From Rhodanobacter sp. ANJX3 (lineage in GTDB: Bacteria; Pseudomonadota; Gammaproteobacteria; Xanthomonadales; Rhodanobacteraceae), in NCBI RefSeq assembly GCF_014200755.1, contig NZ_JACHCM010000001.1:62001-126000 (forward strand): a stretch of DNA of 64,000 nt. Direction: 5' to 3'. Under the pieces are notes generated by a model that was not told the origin of the DNA, made no database searches, and worked only from the letters and a program-made list of their open reading frames with translations. The translations under genes and the position numbers were made by a program. This document shows positions 27,590 to 37,098 of the stretch, one piece after another. Numbering within the stretch: position 1 is the first letter of the stretch; each line of letters begins with the position of its first letter.

Positions 27590-28800
27590 GATGCGGAGCT
27601 GTCGGTGGATTCGGTGATGTCGATGCCGCGCTGCTGCGCCTGAAACTGTTTGGGCGTGAGGTTGTATTCGCGGCGGAACACGGCGTACATGTATTGCAAG
27701 GAGGTAAAGCCGCAGCGCACCGCGATATCGGCCAGCGGCAGCGACGAACTGGTCAGCAGTTCGCCGGCGTGCTCCAGCTTGTGCTGCAGCAAAGCCTGAT
27801 GCACGGTTTGCTTCAGTTCGCGACGGAAGTGTTCTTCCAGTGCGGTGCGCGACACGCCGACGTAATCGGCCACTTGTTCGGTCTTGACGCCGAGGCAGCC
27901 GTACTGGCGAATATAGTGACGCGCGCGCATCACCAGCGGACTGCGCAGCGGCTGATGCTTGCTCGACGACTGCACGTTGATACCGACCGGCGGCACCACG
28001 ATGCGCGTCTGCGTATGGTCGGCACCGCGCAGCATTTGATGCAGTAGATGCGCTGCGGTGCGGCCCATTTCCTCGGTGCCCTGAATCACCGACGTCAGCG
28101 GAATGCGCGTGAGCATCTGGGTCAGTGAATCGTTGTCGATACCGACCACGGCAATCTGTTCGGGCACGGATATGCGGGCCAGCTGACACGCCTGCACCAG
28201 CTGCCGCGCGCGCGCGTCGGTGACGCACAGAATGCCGACCGGTTTGGGCAGCTCCTGCAGCCATTCGACCAGCTGTTCCGAGGCGTGATCCCAGCCGCCG
28301 GCGCTGGTGGGCTGGCCGCGGAAAATGGTGACCGGCAGTTCGTCCGCCTGCAGAAGCTGCGCGTAAGCGACCTCGCGTTCGGCCGCCCACGCGTTGCCTG
28401 GCGCCGGCGGCAAACTGTAGAAGGCGAAATGCGACAGACCCTGATCGATCAGGTGCCGGTAGCCCAACTGCACCAGCTTGGCATTGTCGGTCGCGATATA
28501 CGGAATACGCTCGGGATACAGCGACGCATCGGCATACGAACCGCCCACGGCCACCACCGGCAGGGCGGACTGACTCAATGCAGCCACCACTTCCGGGTCG
28601 TCGAAATCGGCAATGATGCCGTCGCCGTGCCAGCGTTCGATGCCCTGAATGCGGCTGCGGAAATCCTCTTCCAGATACAGATCCCATTCGACGCGGGTCG
28701 AATTGAGATACTGACCGATGCCCGCGATCACCTCACGGTCATAGCCTTTGTTGGCGTTGAACAGCAGCGCGATGCGGTGCGGCGGCGGGGAGAGTCCCAT
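27586..28800 (-). CDS. xylR: Xylose operon regulator XylR (LacI-type sensor with AraC-type DNA-binding domain)
   Basis: Xylose-responsive activator of xylAB and xylFGH in relatives. 404 aa from ATG 28800, aligned with the E. coli start (HRIALLFNANKGYDREV; E. coli protein 392 aa). Periplasmic-binding-like sensor at about 5-290 (EEDFRSRIQGIERW, GDGIIADFDDPEV, CVTDARARQLVQAC, GIDNDSLTQMLTR) and two AraC-type helix-turn-helices at about 305-400 (VADYVGVSRTALEEHFRREL, RCGFTSLQYMYAVFRREYN). A 46-residue N-terminal extension is possible but unsupported. Diverges from xylA. Confidence 0.95.
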   Translation of the reverse strand: MGLSPPPHRIALLFNANKGYDREVIAGIGQYLNSTRVEWDLYLEEDFRSRIQGIERWHGDGIIADFDDPEVVAALSQSALPVVAVGGSYADASLYPERIPYIATDNAKLVQLGYRHLIDQGLSHFAFYSLPPAPGNAWAAEREVAYAQLLQADELPVTIFRGQPTSAGGWDHASEQLVEWLQELPKPVGILCVTDARARQLVQACQLARISVPEQIAVVGIDNDSLTQMLTRIPLTSVIQGTEEMGRTAAHLLHQMLRGADHTQTRIVVPPVGINVQSSSKHQPLRSPLVMRARHYIRQYGCLGVKTEQVADYVGVSRTALEEHFRRELKQTVHQALLQHKLEHAGELLTSSSLPLADIAVRCGFTSLQYMYAVFRREYNLTPKQFQAQQRGIDITESTDSSAS

Positions 28801-29127
28801 GGGCGTTTCGTTAATCCGGTATGGCGGGATCACCAGAGTACCGCGCGGAACCCACCCTACATGAGCAGGCGGCTTGCGCGCAGGACGATGATCACTCGGC
28901 AGAGTGCAGACGCTATCACGCGCCAGCCCTGCTGGCATGCGGCATCGCCACAGGGAAAATGATCAGTCCCGCACCAGATTTCGCAATTGCCCCCTTGGGT
29001 CGGGAATGGGCAGCATTCGAGGATTGCGGTGGTCGCGTGTGCGGCCATCGCTGGCCCTTTCTTTAGGTCAAGCAGCTGCCGATCGGCGCTGACATCTTTT
29101 TCAATGCCATCATCCGTGGAGTTCACC
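28801..29127. promoter_or_regulatory. Divergent xylR / xylA regulatory region
   Basis: 327 bp between xylR and xylA. It should hold the xylA promoter and XylR sites. The motif agatttcgcaattgcccc near 28975-28992 includes the palindrome gcaattgc and is the best operator candidate I see, though weak. Just before xylA, gtggag at 29116-29121 serves as ribosome-binding site. An in-frame extension of xylA to 28987 runs through this region but is not protein-like. Confidence 0.5.
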
Positions 29128-30444
29128 ATGTCTTATTTCGACGCCATCGCCCCGATCCGCTACGAGGGGGCTTCTGGTGATAATCCGCTGGCTTTTCACC
29201 ACTACGACGCCAAGCGCCAGATTCTGGGCAAAAGCATGGCCGAGCACCTGCGTCTGGCCGCCTGCTACTGGCATACGTTTGTCTGGCCGGGTAGCGACGT
29301 TTTCGGTGCCGGCACGTTCGAACGGCCGTGGCATGCGCCGGGTGAGCCGATGCAGCAAGCCAAGGCCAAGGCCGATGCGGCGTTCGATTTTTTCAGCCGC
29401 CTGGGCGTGCCGTTCTACACCTTCCACGACACCGATGTGGCGCCGGAAGGCAATAGCCTGAAAGAGTACGCCAACAATTTTTCCGCCATGGTCGACGTGC
29501 TGGAAGCCAAGCAGGCGCAAACCGGCATGAAGCTGCTGTGGGGCACGGCCAACGTGTTCAGCCACCCGCGCTATGCCGCCGGTGCAGCGAGCAACCCGCA
29601 GCCGGAAGTATTCGCTTACGCCGCCACGCAGGTGTTCCACGCGATGGGCGCGACCAAGCGCCTGGGCGGCGCCAACTACGTGCTGTGGGGTGGCCGCGAA
29701 GGTTACGACACGCTGCTCAATACCGATCTGAAACGCGAGCGCGCGCAGCTGGGCCGGTTTTTCCAGATGGTGGTCGAGCACAAGCACAAGATCGGCTTCG
29801 ACGGCACCATCCTGATCGAGCCCAAGCCGCAGGAGCCGACCAAGCATCAGTACGATTATGACACGGCGACCGTGTACGGCTTCCTGAAAGACTTCGGCCT
29901 GGAGCACGAGGTCAAGGTCAACCTCGAGGCTAACCACGCCACGCTGGCCGGACATTCGTTCCAGCACGAGGTGGCCACATCGATCGCGCTGGGTTTATTC
30001 GGCAGCATCGACGCCAACCGCGGCGATATGCAGAACGGCTGGGATACCGACCAGTTCCCCAATAGCGTCGAAGAGATGACCTTGGTCGTCTACGAGATTC
30101 TGCGTGCGGGCGGCTTTGTGAACGGCGGCTTCAATTTCGATACCAAGGTGCGTCGTCAGAGCAGCGATCCGGCCGATCTTTTCCACGGCCATATCGGCGC
30201 GATCGATGTGTTGGCGCTGGCGCTGGAGCGTGCGGCCAAGATGATCGAACGCGACACGCTGGCCAAGATGAAGTCAGCGCGCTACGCGGGCTGGGATGGC
30301 GAGTTCGGCCAGCAGGTGCTGACCGGCAACTTCACCCTCGAGGCCCTGGCCGCCGAGGCAGCGAAACGCGATCTGCAGCCGAAGCATGTGTCCGGCCAGC
30401 AGGAAGCGCTGGAGAACCTGGTCAATCGCTATGTCTACGGTTGA
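29128..30444 (+). CDS. xylA: Xylose isomerase
   Basis: Converts D-xylose to D-xylulose. 438 aa, matching E. coli XylA (440 aa) from [14 protein letters not shown] on. The catalytic pair is His100 and Asp103 ([11 protein letters not shown]). Metal-ligand regions are [34 protein letters not shown] and [23 protein letters not shown] 29128 has ggag 8 nt upstream and fits the family length. First gene of a plus-strand unit xylA-xylB-xylF-xylG-xylH. Confidence 0.97.
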   Translation: MSYFDAIAPIRYEGASGDNPLAFHHYDAKRQILGKSMAEHLRLAACYWHTFVWPGSDVFGAGTFERPWHAPGEPMQQAKAKADAAFDFFSRLGVPFYTFHDTDVAPEGNSLKEYANNFSAMVDVLEAKQAQTGMKLLWGTANVFSHPRYAAGAASNPQPEVFAYAATQVFHAMGATKRLGGANYVLWGGREGYDTLLNTDLKRERAQLGRFFQMVVEHKHKIGFDGTILIEPKPQEPTKHQYDYDTATVYGFLKDFGLEHEVKVNLEANHATLAGHSFQHEVATSIALGLFGSIDANRGDMQNGWDTDQFPNSVEEMTLVVYEILRAGGFVNGGFNFDTKVRRQSSDPADLFHGHIGAIDVLALALERAAKMIERDTLAKMKSARYAGWDGEFGQQVLTGNFTLEALAAEAAKRDLQPKHVSGQQEALENLVNRYVYG

Positions 30445-30486
30445 TCGTCGGTCGATGTCCGCACGGTCGCCGGGGTAAGCCGACGC

Positions 30487-31989
30487 ATGTTTATCGGAAT
30501 CGATCTGGGGACATCGTCGGTCAAGGCCGTGCTGGTCGACCGCAATGGCGAGGTGCGTGCCAGCGCCTCGGCCGCGCTGACCCTTTCGCAGCCGCAGCCG
30601 CGCTGGTCCGAGCAGGACCCTGCAGCCTGGTGGCAGGCCACGCTGGATTCGGTCGACGCTTTGCTCGGCGAGGCCAAGAAACTCGGCCTTGCCGCGAGCG
30701 CTATTGCCGGCATCGGGCTGTCCGGTCAGATGCATGGCGCGACCTTGCTCGACGCCGACGACAACGTGCTGCGGCCGGCGATTCTGTGGAACGACGGCCG
30801 CTGCGATATCGAGTGCGCCGAACTCGAACAGGTGCCGAACTTCCGCGCCATCACCGGCAATCTGGCGATGCCGGGTTTTACGGCGCCCAAATTGCTGTGG
30901 GTGCGCAAGCACGAGCCGCGCATTTTCGAGCGTATCGCCAAGGTATTGCTGCCGAAGGATTACCTGCGGCTGAAGCTCACCGGCGATTATGCCAGCGACA
31001 TGTCCGATGCCGCCGGCACGCTGTGGCTCGATGTCGGCAAGCGGGCGTGGAGCGACGAGATGCTGCACGCGTGCGGGCTGAACCGCGAGCAGATGCCGTC
31101 GTTGCATGAAGGCAATCAGATCACGGGCCGATTGCGCGGCGAACTGGCCGAACGCTGGGGCATCGCACGCGTGCCGGTGGCAGCCGGCGGCGGCGATAAT
31201 GCGGCCGGCGCGGTCGGTGTCGGCATCGTCAAGCCTGGGCAGGCGATGTTGTCGCTCGGTACGTCGGGTGTGTTCTTCGCCGTTTCCGACGGTTTTCTGT
31301 CGCGGCCCGCACAGGCCGTACACAGCTTCTGCCATGCGCTGCCGAATACCTGGCATTTGATGAGCGTGATGCTCAACGCCGCCAGCTGCCTGGACTTCAC
31401 CGCGCGGCTGACCGCGTACGAGAACGTACCGGCCCTGCTTGGCGACGCGCAAGCATCGAACGCTATCCATGGCAGCAGCCCGTTCTTTTTGCCGTATCTG
31501 AGCGGCGAACGCACGCCGCACAACGACAGTCACGCCCGCGGCGCGTTTGTCGGATTGAGCGGCAGCACGCAGCGCGCCGACCTGGCCAATGCCACGCTGG
31601 AGGGCGTCGGCTTCGGGCTGCTCGATGGTCTGCTGGCGGTGGAGGCGGCGGGTCTGGTTTCCGACGAGATCACCGTGATCGGCGGCGGCTCGCGCAGCGC
31701 GTACTGGATCCAGATGCTCGCCGACATTCTCGGCAAGCCGCTGCAGCAGCGCTCCGGCGGTGACGTGGGACCCGCGCTGGGCGCGGCACGGCTTGCTCAT
31801 CTGGCCGTGGAGCAGGGCGCCATGCTCGACGAGGTTTGTCCCGCGCCGTCGCTGGTCGCGAACTTCATTCCTGTTGCGTCGCGACGTGCGTTTTATCGCG
31901 AACAAAGGTATCCGTTGTTCCAGAAGTTGTATCCGCAGTTGCACCCGCTTTTCGCTGGCGCTGAAACCGGCGCTGATTCTGTCAACTAA
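30487..31989 (+). CDS. xylB: Xylulokinase
   Basis: Phosphorylates D-xylulose to xylulose 5-phosphate for the pentose phosphate pathway. 500 aa, FGGY kinase family: N-terminal FIGIDLGTSSVKAVLVD, substrate loop GIGLSGQMHGATLLD, AILWNDGRC, and AAGGGDNAAGAVG, whose Asp near 235 is the catalytic base. C-terminal ATP-site motif GGGSRSAYWIQMLADI. Lies 42 nt after xylA and 28 nt before xylF. Confidence 0.96.
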   Translation: MFIGIDLGTSSVKAVLVDRNGEVRASASAALTLSQPQPRWSEQDPAAWWQATLDSVDALLGEAKKLGLAASAIAGIGLSGQMHGATLLDADDNVLRPAILWNDGRCDIECAELEQVPNFRAITGNLAMPGFTAPKLLWVRKHEPRIFERIAKVLLPKDYLRLKLTGDYASDMSDAAGTLWLDVGKRAWSDEMLHACGLNREQMPSLHEGNQITGRLRGELAERWGIARVPVAAGGGDNAAGAVGVGIVKPGQAMLSLGTSGVFFAVSDGFLSRPAQAVHSFCHALPNTWHLMSVMLNAASCLDFTARLTAYENVPALLGDAQASNAIHGSSPFFLPYLSGERTPHNDSHARGAFVGLSGSTQRADLANATLEGVGFGLLDGLLAVEAAGLVSDEITVIGGGSRSAYWIQMLADILGKPLQQRSGGDVGPALGAARLAHLAVEQGAMLDEVCPAPSLVANFIPVASRRAFYREQRYPLFQKLYPQLHPLFAGAETGADSVN

Positions 31990-32017
31990 CGTTGTACGTC
32001 ACACAGGATGGGGACTC

Positions 32018-33049
32018 ATGAAAACCAAAACAATGAAAAGCAAGACGCTCCGCACGCTTACGCTCTCTGCAGCGATGGCGCTGGCCGGCACGTTCGCCGC
32101 CATGCCGGCACACGCCAGCAAGGAAAAGCCGGTCATCGGTTTTTCGATCGACGATTTGCGCGTCGAGCGCTGGACCAAGGATCGCGACTATTTCAAGGCT
32201 GCTGCCGAAGCCAAGGGCGCGACGGTCTCGGTGCAGTCGGCTGACGCGAACGAACAGAAGCAGATTCAGCAGATCGAAAACCTGATCTCGCGCAAGGTCG
32301 ACGTGATCGTGATCGTGCCCTTCAACGCCAAGACGCTCACCACCGTGGTGGCCGAAGCGAAGAAGGCCGGCATCAAGGTCATCTCGTACGACCGCTTGAT
32401 CCTCAACGCCGATGTCGACGCGTATATCTCGTTCGACAACGACAAGGTCGGTCAGATGCAGGCACAGGGCGTGGTCAACGCGGCACCGAAGGGCAACTAC
32501 TTCCTGCTCGGCGGCGCACCGACCGACAACAACGCGAAGATTCTTCGCGAAGGCCAGTATAAGGTGCTGAAGCCGCTGGTGGCCAAGGGCGACATCAAGA
32601 TCGTCGGCCAGCAGTGGACCAACGAGTGGCTGGCCTCCAATGCGCAGTCGATCATCGAGAACGCGTTGACCGCCAACAAGAACAATATCCAGGGCATCGT
32701 GGCGTCGAACGACGGTACCGCCGGTGGCGCCATCGCCGCACTGACCGGCCAGAAGCTGGCCGGCAAGGTGGCCGTGTCCGGTCAGGACGCCGATCTGGCC
32801 GCCATCAAGCGCATCGAGGCCGGCACCCAGACCATGACGGTGTACAAGCCGATCAAGACGATCGCCACCGATGCGGCCAACCTCGCCGTCGATCTGGCGC
32901 AGGGCAAAACGCCTAGCTTCACCTCGAAGATGAACAACGGCAAGGCCGACATCCCCACCATCCTGCTCACCCCGACCATGCTGACCAAACAGAACGTCGA
33001 TCTCGTGGTGAAGGACGGTTTCTACACCCAGGCTCAGATCGGCCAATAA
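32018..33049 (+). CDS. xylF: D-xylose-binding periplasmic protein
   Basis: Receptor of the XylFGH importer. 343 aa from ATG 32018, with aggatgggg upstream. Standard signal peptide with AHA cleavage (AAMPAHA-SKEK), so soluble in the periplasm. Family landmarks: IGFSIDDLRVERWTKDRDYF, IVIVPFNAKTLTTVV, KVISYDRLILNADVDAYISF, VASNDGTAGGAIAAL, SGQDADLAAIKRIEAG, TVYKPIKTIA. Followed by a hairpin and then xylG. Confidence 0.96.
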   Translation: MKTKTMKSKTLRTLTLSAAMALAGTFAAMPAHASKEKPVIGFSIDDLRVERWTKDRDYFKAAAEAKGATVSVQSADANEQKQIQQIENLISRKVDVIVIVPFNAKTLTTVVAEAKKAGIKVISYDRLILNADVDAYISFDNDKVGQMQAQGVVNAAPKGNYFLLGGAPTDNNAKILREGQYKVLKPLVAKGDIKIVGQQWTNEWLASNAQSIIENALTANKNNIQGIVASNDGTAGGAIAALTGQKLAGKVAVSGQDADLAAIKRIEAGTQTMTVYKPIKTIATDAANLAVDLAQGKTPSFTSKMNNGKADIPTILLTPTMLTKQNVDLVVKDGFYTQAQIGQ

Positions 33050-33068
33050 GCCGCGTTACGCGTAAGAT

Positions 33069-33098
33069 AACGGCGCCCTGCATCCGCGGGGCGCCGTT
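33069..33098 (+). other. Intercistronic hairpin between xylF and xylG
   Basis: Bases 33069-33078 pair perfectly with 33089-33098 (10 bp) around a 10-nt loop, and the 3' arm is followed by ccgcg. No T tract, so read-through is likely. Expected effect is excess binding protein over transporter. Confidence 0.65.
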
Positions 33099-33117
33099 CC
33101 GCGATTGAAGGAATACC

Positions 33118-34665
33118 GTGAGCGAATACCTGTTCGAGATGCGCCAGATCGTCAAGGAATTTTCCGGCGTGCGCGCGCTCAATGGCATCGACTTGGCCGT
33201 GCGGCCCGGCGAATGCGTCGGCCTGTGCGGCGAGAATGGCGCGGGCAAGTCTACCCTTATGAAAGTCCTCTCCGGCGTGTACCCGTATGGCACGTGGGAA
33301 GGCGAAATCCTGTTCGACGGCAAGCCGCTGCGCGCGCATTCGGTGCGCGACAGCGAGGACGCCGGCATCGTCATCATCCATCAGGAACTGATGCTGGTGC
33401 CGCAGCTGTCCGTCGCCGAGAACATCTTCCTCGGCAACGAGATCCGCAAGTTCGGCGGCGTGATGGATTACGACGCCATGTACGCCAAGGCCGAGGCGCT
33501 GCTGGCCCGCCTGAAGTTGAAAGACGTGAATGTCGCCGCGCGCGTTTCCAATTACGGTGGCGGCTATCAGCAGCTGTTCGAGATCGCCAAGGCGCTGGCC
33601 AAGAATGCGCGTCTGCTGATTCTCGACGAGCCGTCGTCGTCGCTGACCTCGTCCGAAACTGACACCTTGTTGTCGATCATCGAAGATCTGAAAAAAGACG
33701 GCGTGGCCTGCGTCTACATCTCGCACAAGCTCGAAGAAGTCGCTCGCGTGTGCGATACGGTCACCGTCATTCGCGACGGCAAGCACATCGTCACCAAGCC
33801 GATGAGCGAGATGACCACGCACAGCATCATTACCGCGATGGTCGGCCGCGAAATCGAAAACCTGTTCCCGAAGATGGAGCACGACGTCGGCGAGGTGATC
33901 TTCGAAGCCAGGCACGTCACCTGCTGGGATGTGTCCAATCCTAACCGCAAGCGCGTGGACGATATTTCGTTCGAGGTGCGCCGCGGCGAGATCGTCGGCA
34001 TCGCGGGCCTGGTCGGCGCCGGGCGTACCGAGCTGGTCTCGGCCATCTTCGGCGCCTACCCGGGCCGCTACGAAGCGGAAGTCGTTCTCGAAGGCAAGCT
34101 GATGAAAATCCGCTCGCCCGAGCAGGCGATCAAGGCCGGGCTGTCGCTGGTGCCGGAAGATCGCAAGCGCCAGGGCATCGTGCCGATGCTCGGCGTGGGC
34201 GACAACATCACGCTCGCCACGCTCGCGCAGTATGCGCATGCGGGGCAGATCGATCGTCAGGCGGAGCTGCAGACTGTCGACGCCGAGATCAAGCGCCTGC
34301 GCGTGAAAACGGCCGGTCCGGAATTAGCCATCGCCGGCTTGTCCGGCGGCAACCAGCAGAAGGCCGTGCTGATCAAGATGCTGCTGCCGCAGCCGAAGGT
34401 GCTGATTCTCGACGAGCCGACCCGAGGCGTCGACGTCGGCTCCAAGTACGACATCTACAAGCTGATGTTCGAGCTGGCCGCCAAGGGCGTCGCCATCATC
34501 ATGGTGTCCTCGGAAATGCCCGAGGTGCTGGGCGTCAGCGATCGCGTCCTCGTCGTGGGCGAGGGCAAGTTGCAGGGCAACTTCCCCAATGTCGGCCTCA
34601 CTCAGGAGCAGGTGCTCGCCGCGGCGATCTCGCATGCGGCCGAGAGTCCCGCGCACGCGGCCTGA
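33118..34665 (+). CDS. xylG: D-xylose ABC importer ATPase
   Basis: 515 aa, tandem ABC cassettes. First Walker [13 protein letters not shown] near 39-50; [15 protein letters not shown]. Second cassette [16 protein letters not shown] with degenerate Walker [37 protein letters not shown] start with gaagga 5 nt upstream. Close to E. coli XylG (513 aa). Works with XylF and XylH. Confidence 0.96.
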   Translation: MSEYLFEMRQIVKEFSGVRALNGIDLAVRPGECVGLCGENGAGKSTLMKVLSGVYPYGTWEGEILFDGKPLRAHSVRDSEDAGIVIIHQELMLVPQLSVAENIFLGNEIRKFGGVMDYDAMYAKAEALLARLKLKDVNVAARVSNYGGGYQQLFEIAKALAKNARLLILDEPSSSLTSSETDTLLSIIEDLKKDGVACVYISHKLEEVARVCDTVTVIRDGKHIVTKPMSEMTTHSIITAMVGREIENLFPKMEHDVGEVIFEARHVTCWDVSNPNRKRVDDISFEVRRGEIVGIAGLVGAGRTELVSAIFGAYPGRYEAEVVLEGKLMKIRSPEQAIKAGLSLVPEDRKRQGIVPMLGVGDNITLATLAQYAHAGQIDRQAELQTVDAEIKRLRVKTAGPELAIAGLSGGNQQKAVLIKMLLPQPKVLILDEPTRGVDVGSKYDIYKLMFELAAKGVAIIMVSSEMPEVLGVSDRVLVVGEGKLQGNFPNVGLTQEQVLAAAISHAAESPAHAA

Positions 34666-34712
34666 TCCGTTTATCCTCCACGTCCACGTCCACGTTATTA
34701 CGGAAGTTTTCC

Positions 34713-35855
34713 ATGCAGTCGCAGCAAATCCAGCAACTGTTCGTGCGCTACAAGATTCTCGCGCTGCTTATCGCGGTGGCGATCATCTGGATCTTTTTCC
34801 ACATCAAGACGGATTCGGCGTTCATCACGCCGGGCAACCTGTCCAACCTGTTCCGGCAAATGTCGATCACCGGCATGCTCGCTTGCGGCATGGTGTTCGT
34901 CATCATTGCGGGCGAGATCGATCTATCGGTCGGGTCGCAGCTCGGCCTGCTCGGCGGCGTGGTTGCCCTGCTTACCGTGAACCACGGCTGGGGCACCTGG
35001 CCGGCCATCGGTGCGGTGCTGGTGCTGGGCTTGCTGATCGGTGCGTTCAACGGTTTCGTGGTCACCAAGATGCGCGTGCCGTCGTTTATCGTCGGTCTGG
35101 GCGGCATGCTGGCATTTCGCGGTGTGGTGCTCTACATCACCGGCAGCTCGACCATCGCGCCGGCGCCGGATGATCTGATCTCGCTGGGACAGGGCTTCGT
35201 GCCACCGTCGATTTCGCGATGGATCGGTGCGCTGATCTTCCTGGGCATGGCCGTGCTGACGGCCCGTCGCCGCGTGCGTCGGGCGAAGTTGGGGCTGCAG
35301 CAGGGTGCGCTATGGATCGATATCGCGCGCGTGCTGGCGATCGGCCTGCTGATCTTCGGTTTCGTACGCATTCTCAACGATGCCAACGGCATTCCCATTC
35401 CGGTGATGATTCTGCTCGGCCTGCTCGCGGTGTTCACCTACGTATCGACGCAGACGGTGTTCGGCCGCCATATCTACGCCGTCGGCGGCAATATGGAAGC
35501 CACGCGCCTGTCGGGCGTCAACGTGGCGCGCGTCAAGCTGGTGGTGTTTGCGCTGATGGGGTTGATGTGCGCGTTCGCCGGCATCATCACCGTGGCGCGT
35601 ACCGGTTCGGGTTCGCCCTCGGCGGGCACCGGCGGTGAGCTCGATGCGATCTCGGCCTGCTTCATCGGCGGTACGTCCATGCGCGGCGGTTCGGGCACGG
35701 TCTACGGCGCACTGATCGGCGCGCTGGTCATGGCCAGCCTGGACAGCGGCATGCAGCTGATGGATGTCGACAACTCGTGGCAGATGATCATCAAGGGCGT
35801 GATTCTTGCGCTGGCCGTGTGGGTCGATGTGCTGTCGGGTTCGAATCGGGGCTGA
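34713..35855 (+). CDS. xylH: D-xylose ABC importer permease
   Basis: 380 aa inner-membrane protein with about 10 hydrophobic segments. The RbsC/XylH family core is MVFVIIAGEIDLSVGSQLGLLGG and the C-terminal GGTSMRGGSGTVYGALIGAL (both abridged). The positively charged loop ARRRVRRAKLGLQQG near 185-200 is the XylH-type insert also seen in GguB. Last gene of the xylA operon; a strong terminator follows 140 nt downstream. Confidence 0.95.
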   Translation: MQSQQIQQLFVRYKILALLIAVAIIWIFFHIKTDSAFITPGNLSNLFRQMSITGMLACGMVFVIIAGEIDLSVGSQLGLLGGVVALLTVNHGWGTWPAIGAVLVLGLLIGAFNGFVVTKMRVPSFIVGLGGMLAFRGVVLYITGSSTIAPAPDDLISLGQGFVPPSISRWIGALIFLGMAVLTARRRVRRAKLGLQQGALWIDIARVLAIGLLIFGFVRILNDANGIPIPVMILLGLLAVFTYVSTQTVFGRHIYAVGGNMEATRLSGVNVARVKLVVFALMGLMCAFAGIITVARTGSGSPSAGTGGELDAISACFIGGTSMRGGSGTVYGALIGALVMASLDSGMQLMDVDNSWQMIIKGVILALAVWVDVLSGSNRG

Positions 35856-35994
35856 GCCTGAGCCAAGGCGACGCTCGGCTCCGATGCCGATGTTTCCGAG
35901 CTTTCGTGGCGCACGAGCGAGGGGAGAAAACGGTTCCCGACCGGTGGTGGTTCAGCCTGTTGCCTTGGTCAGAAGTCGTGGTTATCCCAGAGAC

Positions 35995-36028
35995 AAAAAA
36001 ACGGCAGGCTTTTGGGCCTGCCGTTTTT
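35995..36028. terminator. Bidirectional rho-independent terminator between xylH and rbsB
   Basis: An A-run, the stem cggcaggc / gcctgccg around ttttgg, then ttttt. With the flanking A/T pairs the stem is 13 bp. The T tract on each strand suits termination of both convergent operons. Confidence 0.92.
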
Positions 36029-36053
36029 ATTTCACAAGCCCATCAGCTGAAAC

Positions 36054-37007
36054 TTACTGCGCGTTGTCCTTGGTCACCAGCTTCAGCGGCACGGCGATTT
36101 TGGCTTCCACTTTCTCGCCGTCGATCACGCTCTTGGCATTCTTGACGCCGAGCTGGCCGATCATGTCAGGCTGCTGCGCGACGATGGCGGCGATCTTGCC
36201 GTCCTTCACCGCCTGGATGCCATCGGGCGTGCCGTCGAAGCCGACCACGAGCACGTTGGCGCGCTTGGCGCCGTCGAGCGCGCGCACGGCGCCAAGCGCC
36301 ATTTCGTCGTTCTGCGCGAAGATAGCCTGCACGTCGGGGTGAGCCTGCAGCAGATTTTCGGTGACGCTGAGGCCCTGGGCGCGGTCGAAGTTGGCCGGCT
36401 GCTGGGCGATGATTTTCAGGCCCGAGGTCTTGATCTCGTCATCGAAGCCCTGGCCGCGGTCGCGCGCGGCGGAGGTGCCCGGCACGCCCTGCAGTTCGAT
36501 CACGTTGCCCTTGTTGTTGAGCGCCTTGATCAGGAACTTGGCCGCCTCGCTGCCGCCGACCACATTGTCGGACGCGATATGAGCGACCACCTGGGCGCCG
36601 TCGACCGAGCGATCGAGGGTGATCACCGGAATGTGCGCGTCATTGGCTTCTTTCACAGCGCCGGCAAGCGCCGACGAGTCGGTGGGGTTGAGCAGGATCA
36701 CCGAGACCTTTTTCTGGATCAGGTCTTCGACGCTGGAGATCTGCTTGGCCGGATCGTCCTGGGCGTCGACCACGGTCAGGGTGTAGCCATCTGCCGCCGC
36801 CTCTTTCTGCGCACCGTTTTTCAGCGCGACGAAGAACGGATTGTTCTGCGTCGACAGCGCCAGGCCGATGGTTTTGTTGCTGGCAGCCGGCGCGGGGCTC
36901 GTGGACGCGGCGGCAGGCGTCGACGCTGCATCGGTCGGGCCCTGGTTGCTGCAGGCGGCGGCGAGCAGAGTGAGGGTGGATACAGCAAGAAATCCGAGTT
37001 TATTCAT
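36054..37007 (-). CDS. rbsB: Ribose-binding protein RbsB, predicted lipoprotein
   Basis: Receptor of the RbsABC importer. 317 aa. The signal peptide ends in LLAAACS, with lipidated Cys19, followed by an Ala/Pro/Ser/Thr-rich tether to about residue 44. This differs from soluble enterobacterial RbsB. Mature part: IGLALSTQNNPFFVALKNGAQ, ILLNPTDSSALAGAV, PVITLDRSV, AIFAQNDEMALGAVRAL, VVGFDGTPDGIQAV. Last gene of the minus-strand rbs operon; a strong terminator follows. Confidence 0.94.
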   Translation of the reverse strand: MNKLGFLAVSTLTLLAAACSNQGPTDAASTPAAASTSPAPAASNKTIGLALSTQNNPFFVALKNGAQKEAAADGYTLTVVDAQDDPAKQISSVEDLIQKKVSVILLNPTDSSALAGAVKEANDAHIPVITLDRSVDGAQVVAHIASDNVVGGSEAAKFLIKALNNKGNVIELQGVPGTSAARDRGQGFDDEIKTSGLKIIAQQPANFDRAQGLSVTENLLQAHPDVQAIFAQNDEMALGAVRALDGAKRANVLVVGFDGTPDGIQAVKDGKIAAIVAQQPDMIGQLGVKNAKSVIDGEKVEAKIAVPLKLVTKDNAQ

Positions 37008-37098
37008 GGGAGGTGCTCCGAGGGTGGTCAGAAAAAGCGGGATGGAACTTCAGCGGTCGCGACAGGCGCGCCGTTGACGAAACGAGGGGCCAGTACGA

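Noticed and set aside
27590-28687. Apparent 721-aa fusion reading through into galM
   Set aside because: The upstream part is a shifted frame of xylR; galM has its own ATG overlapping the xylR stop.
28987-29127. 47-residue N-terminal extension of XylA
   Set aside because: Not similar to any XylA; the family start and a good ribosome-binding site are at 29128.
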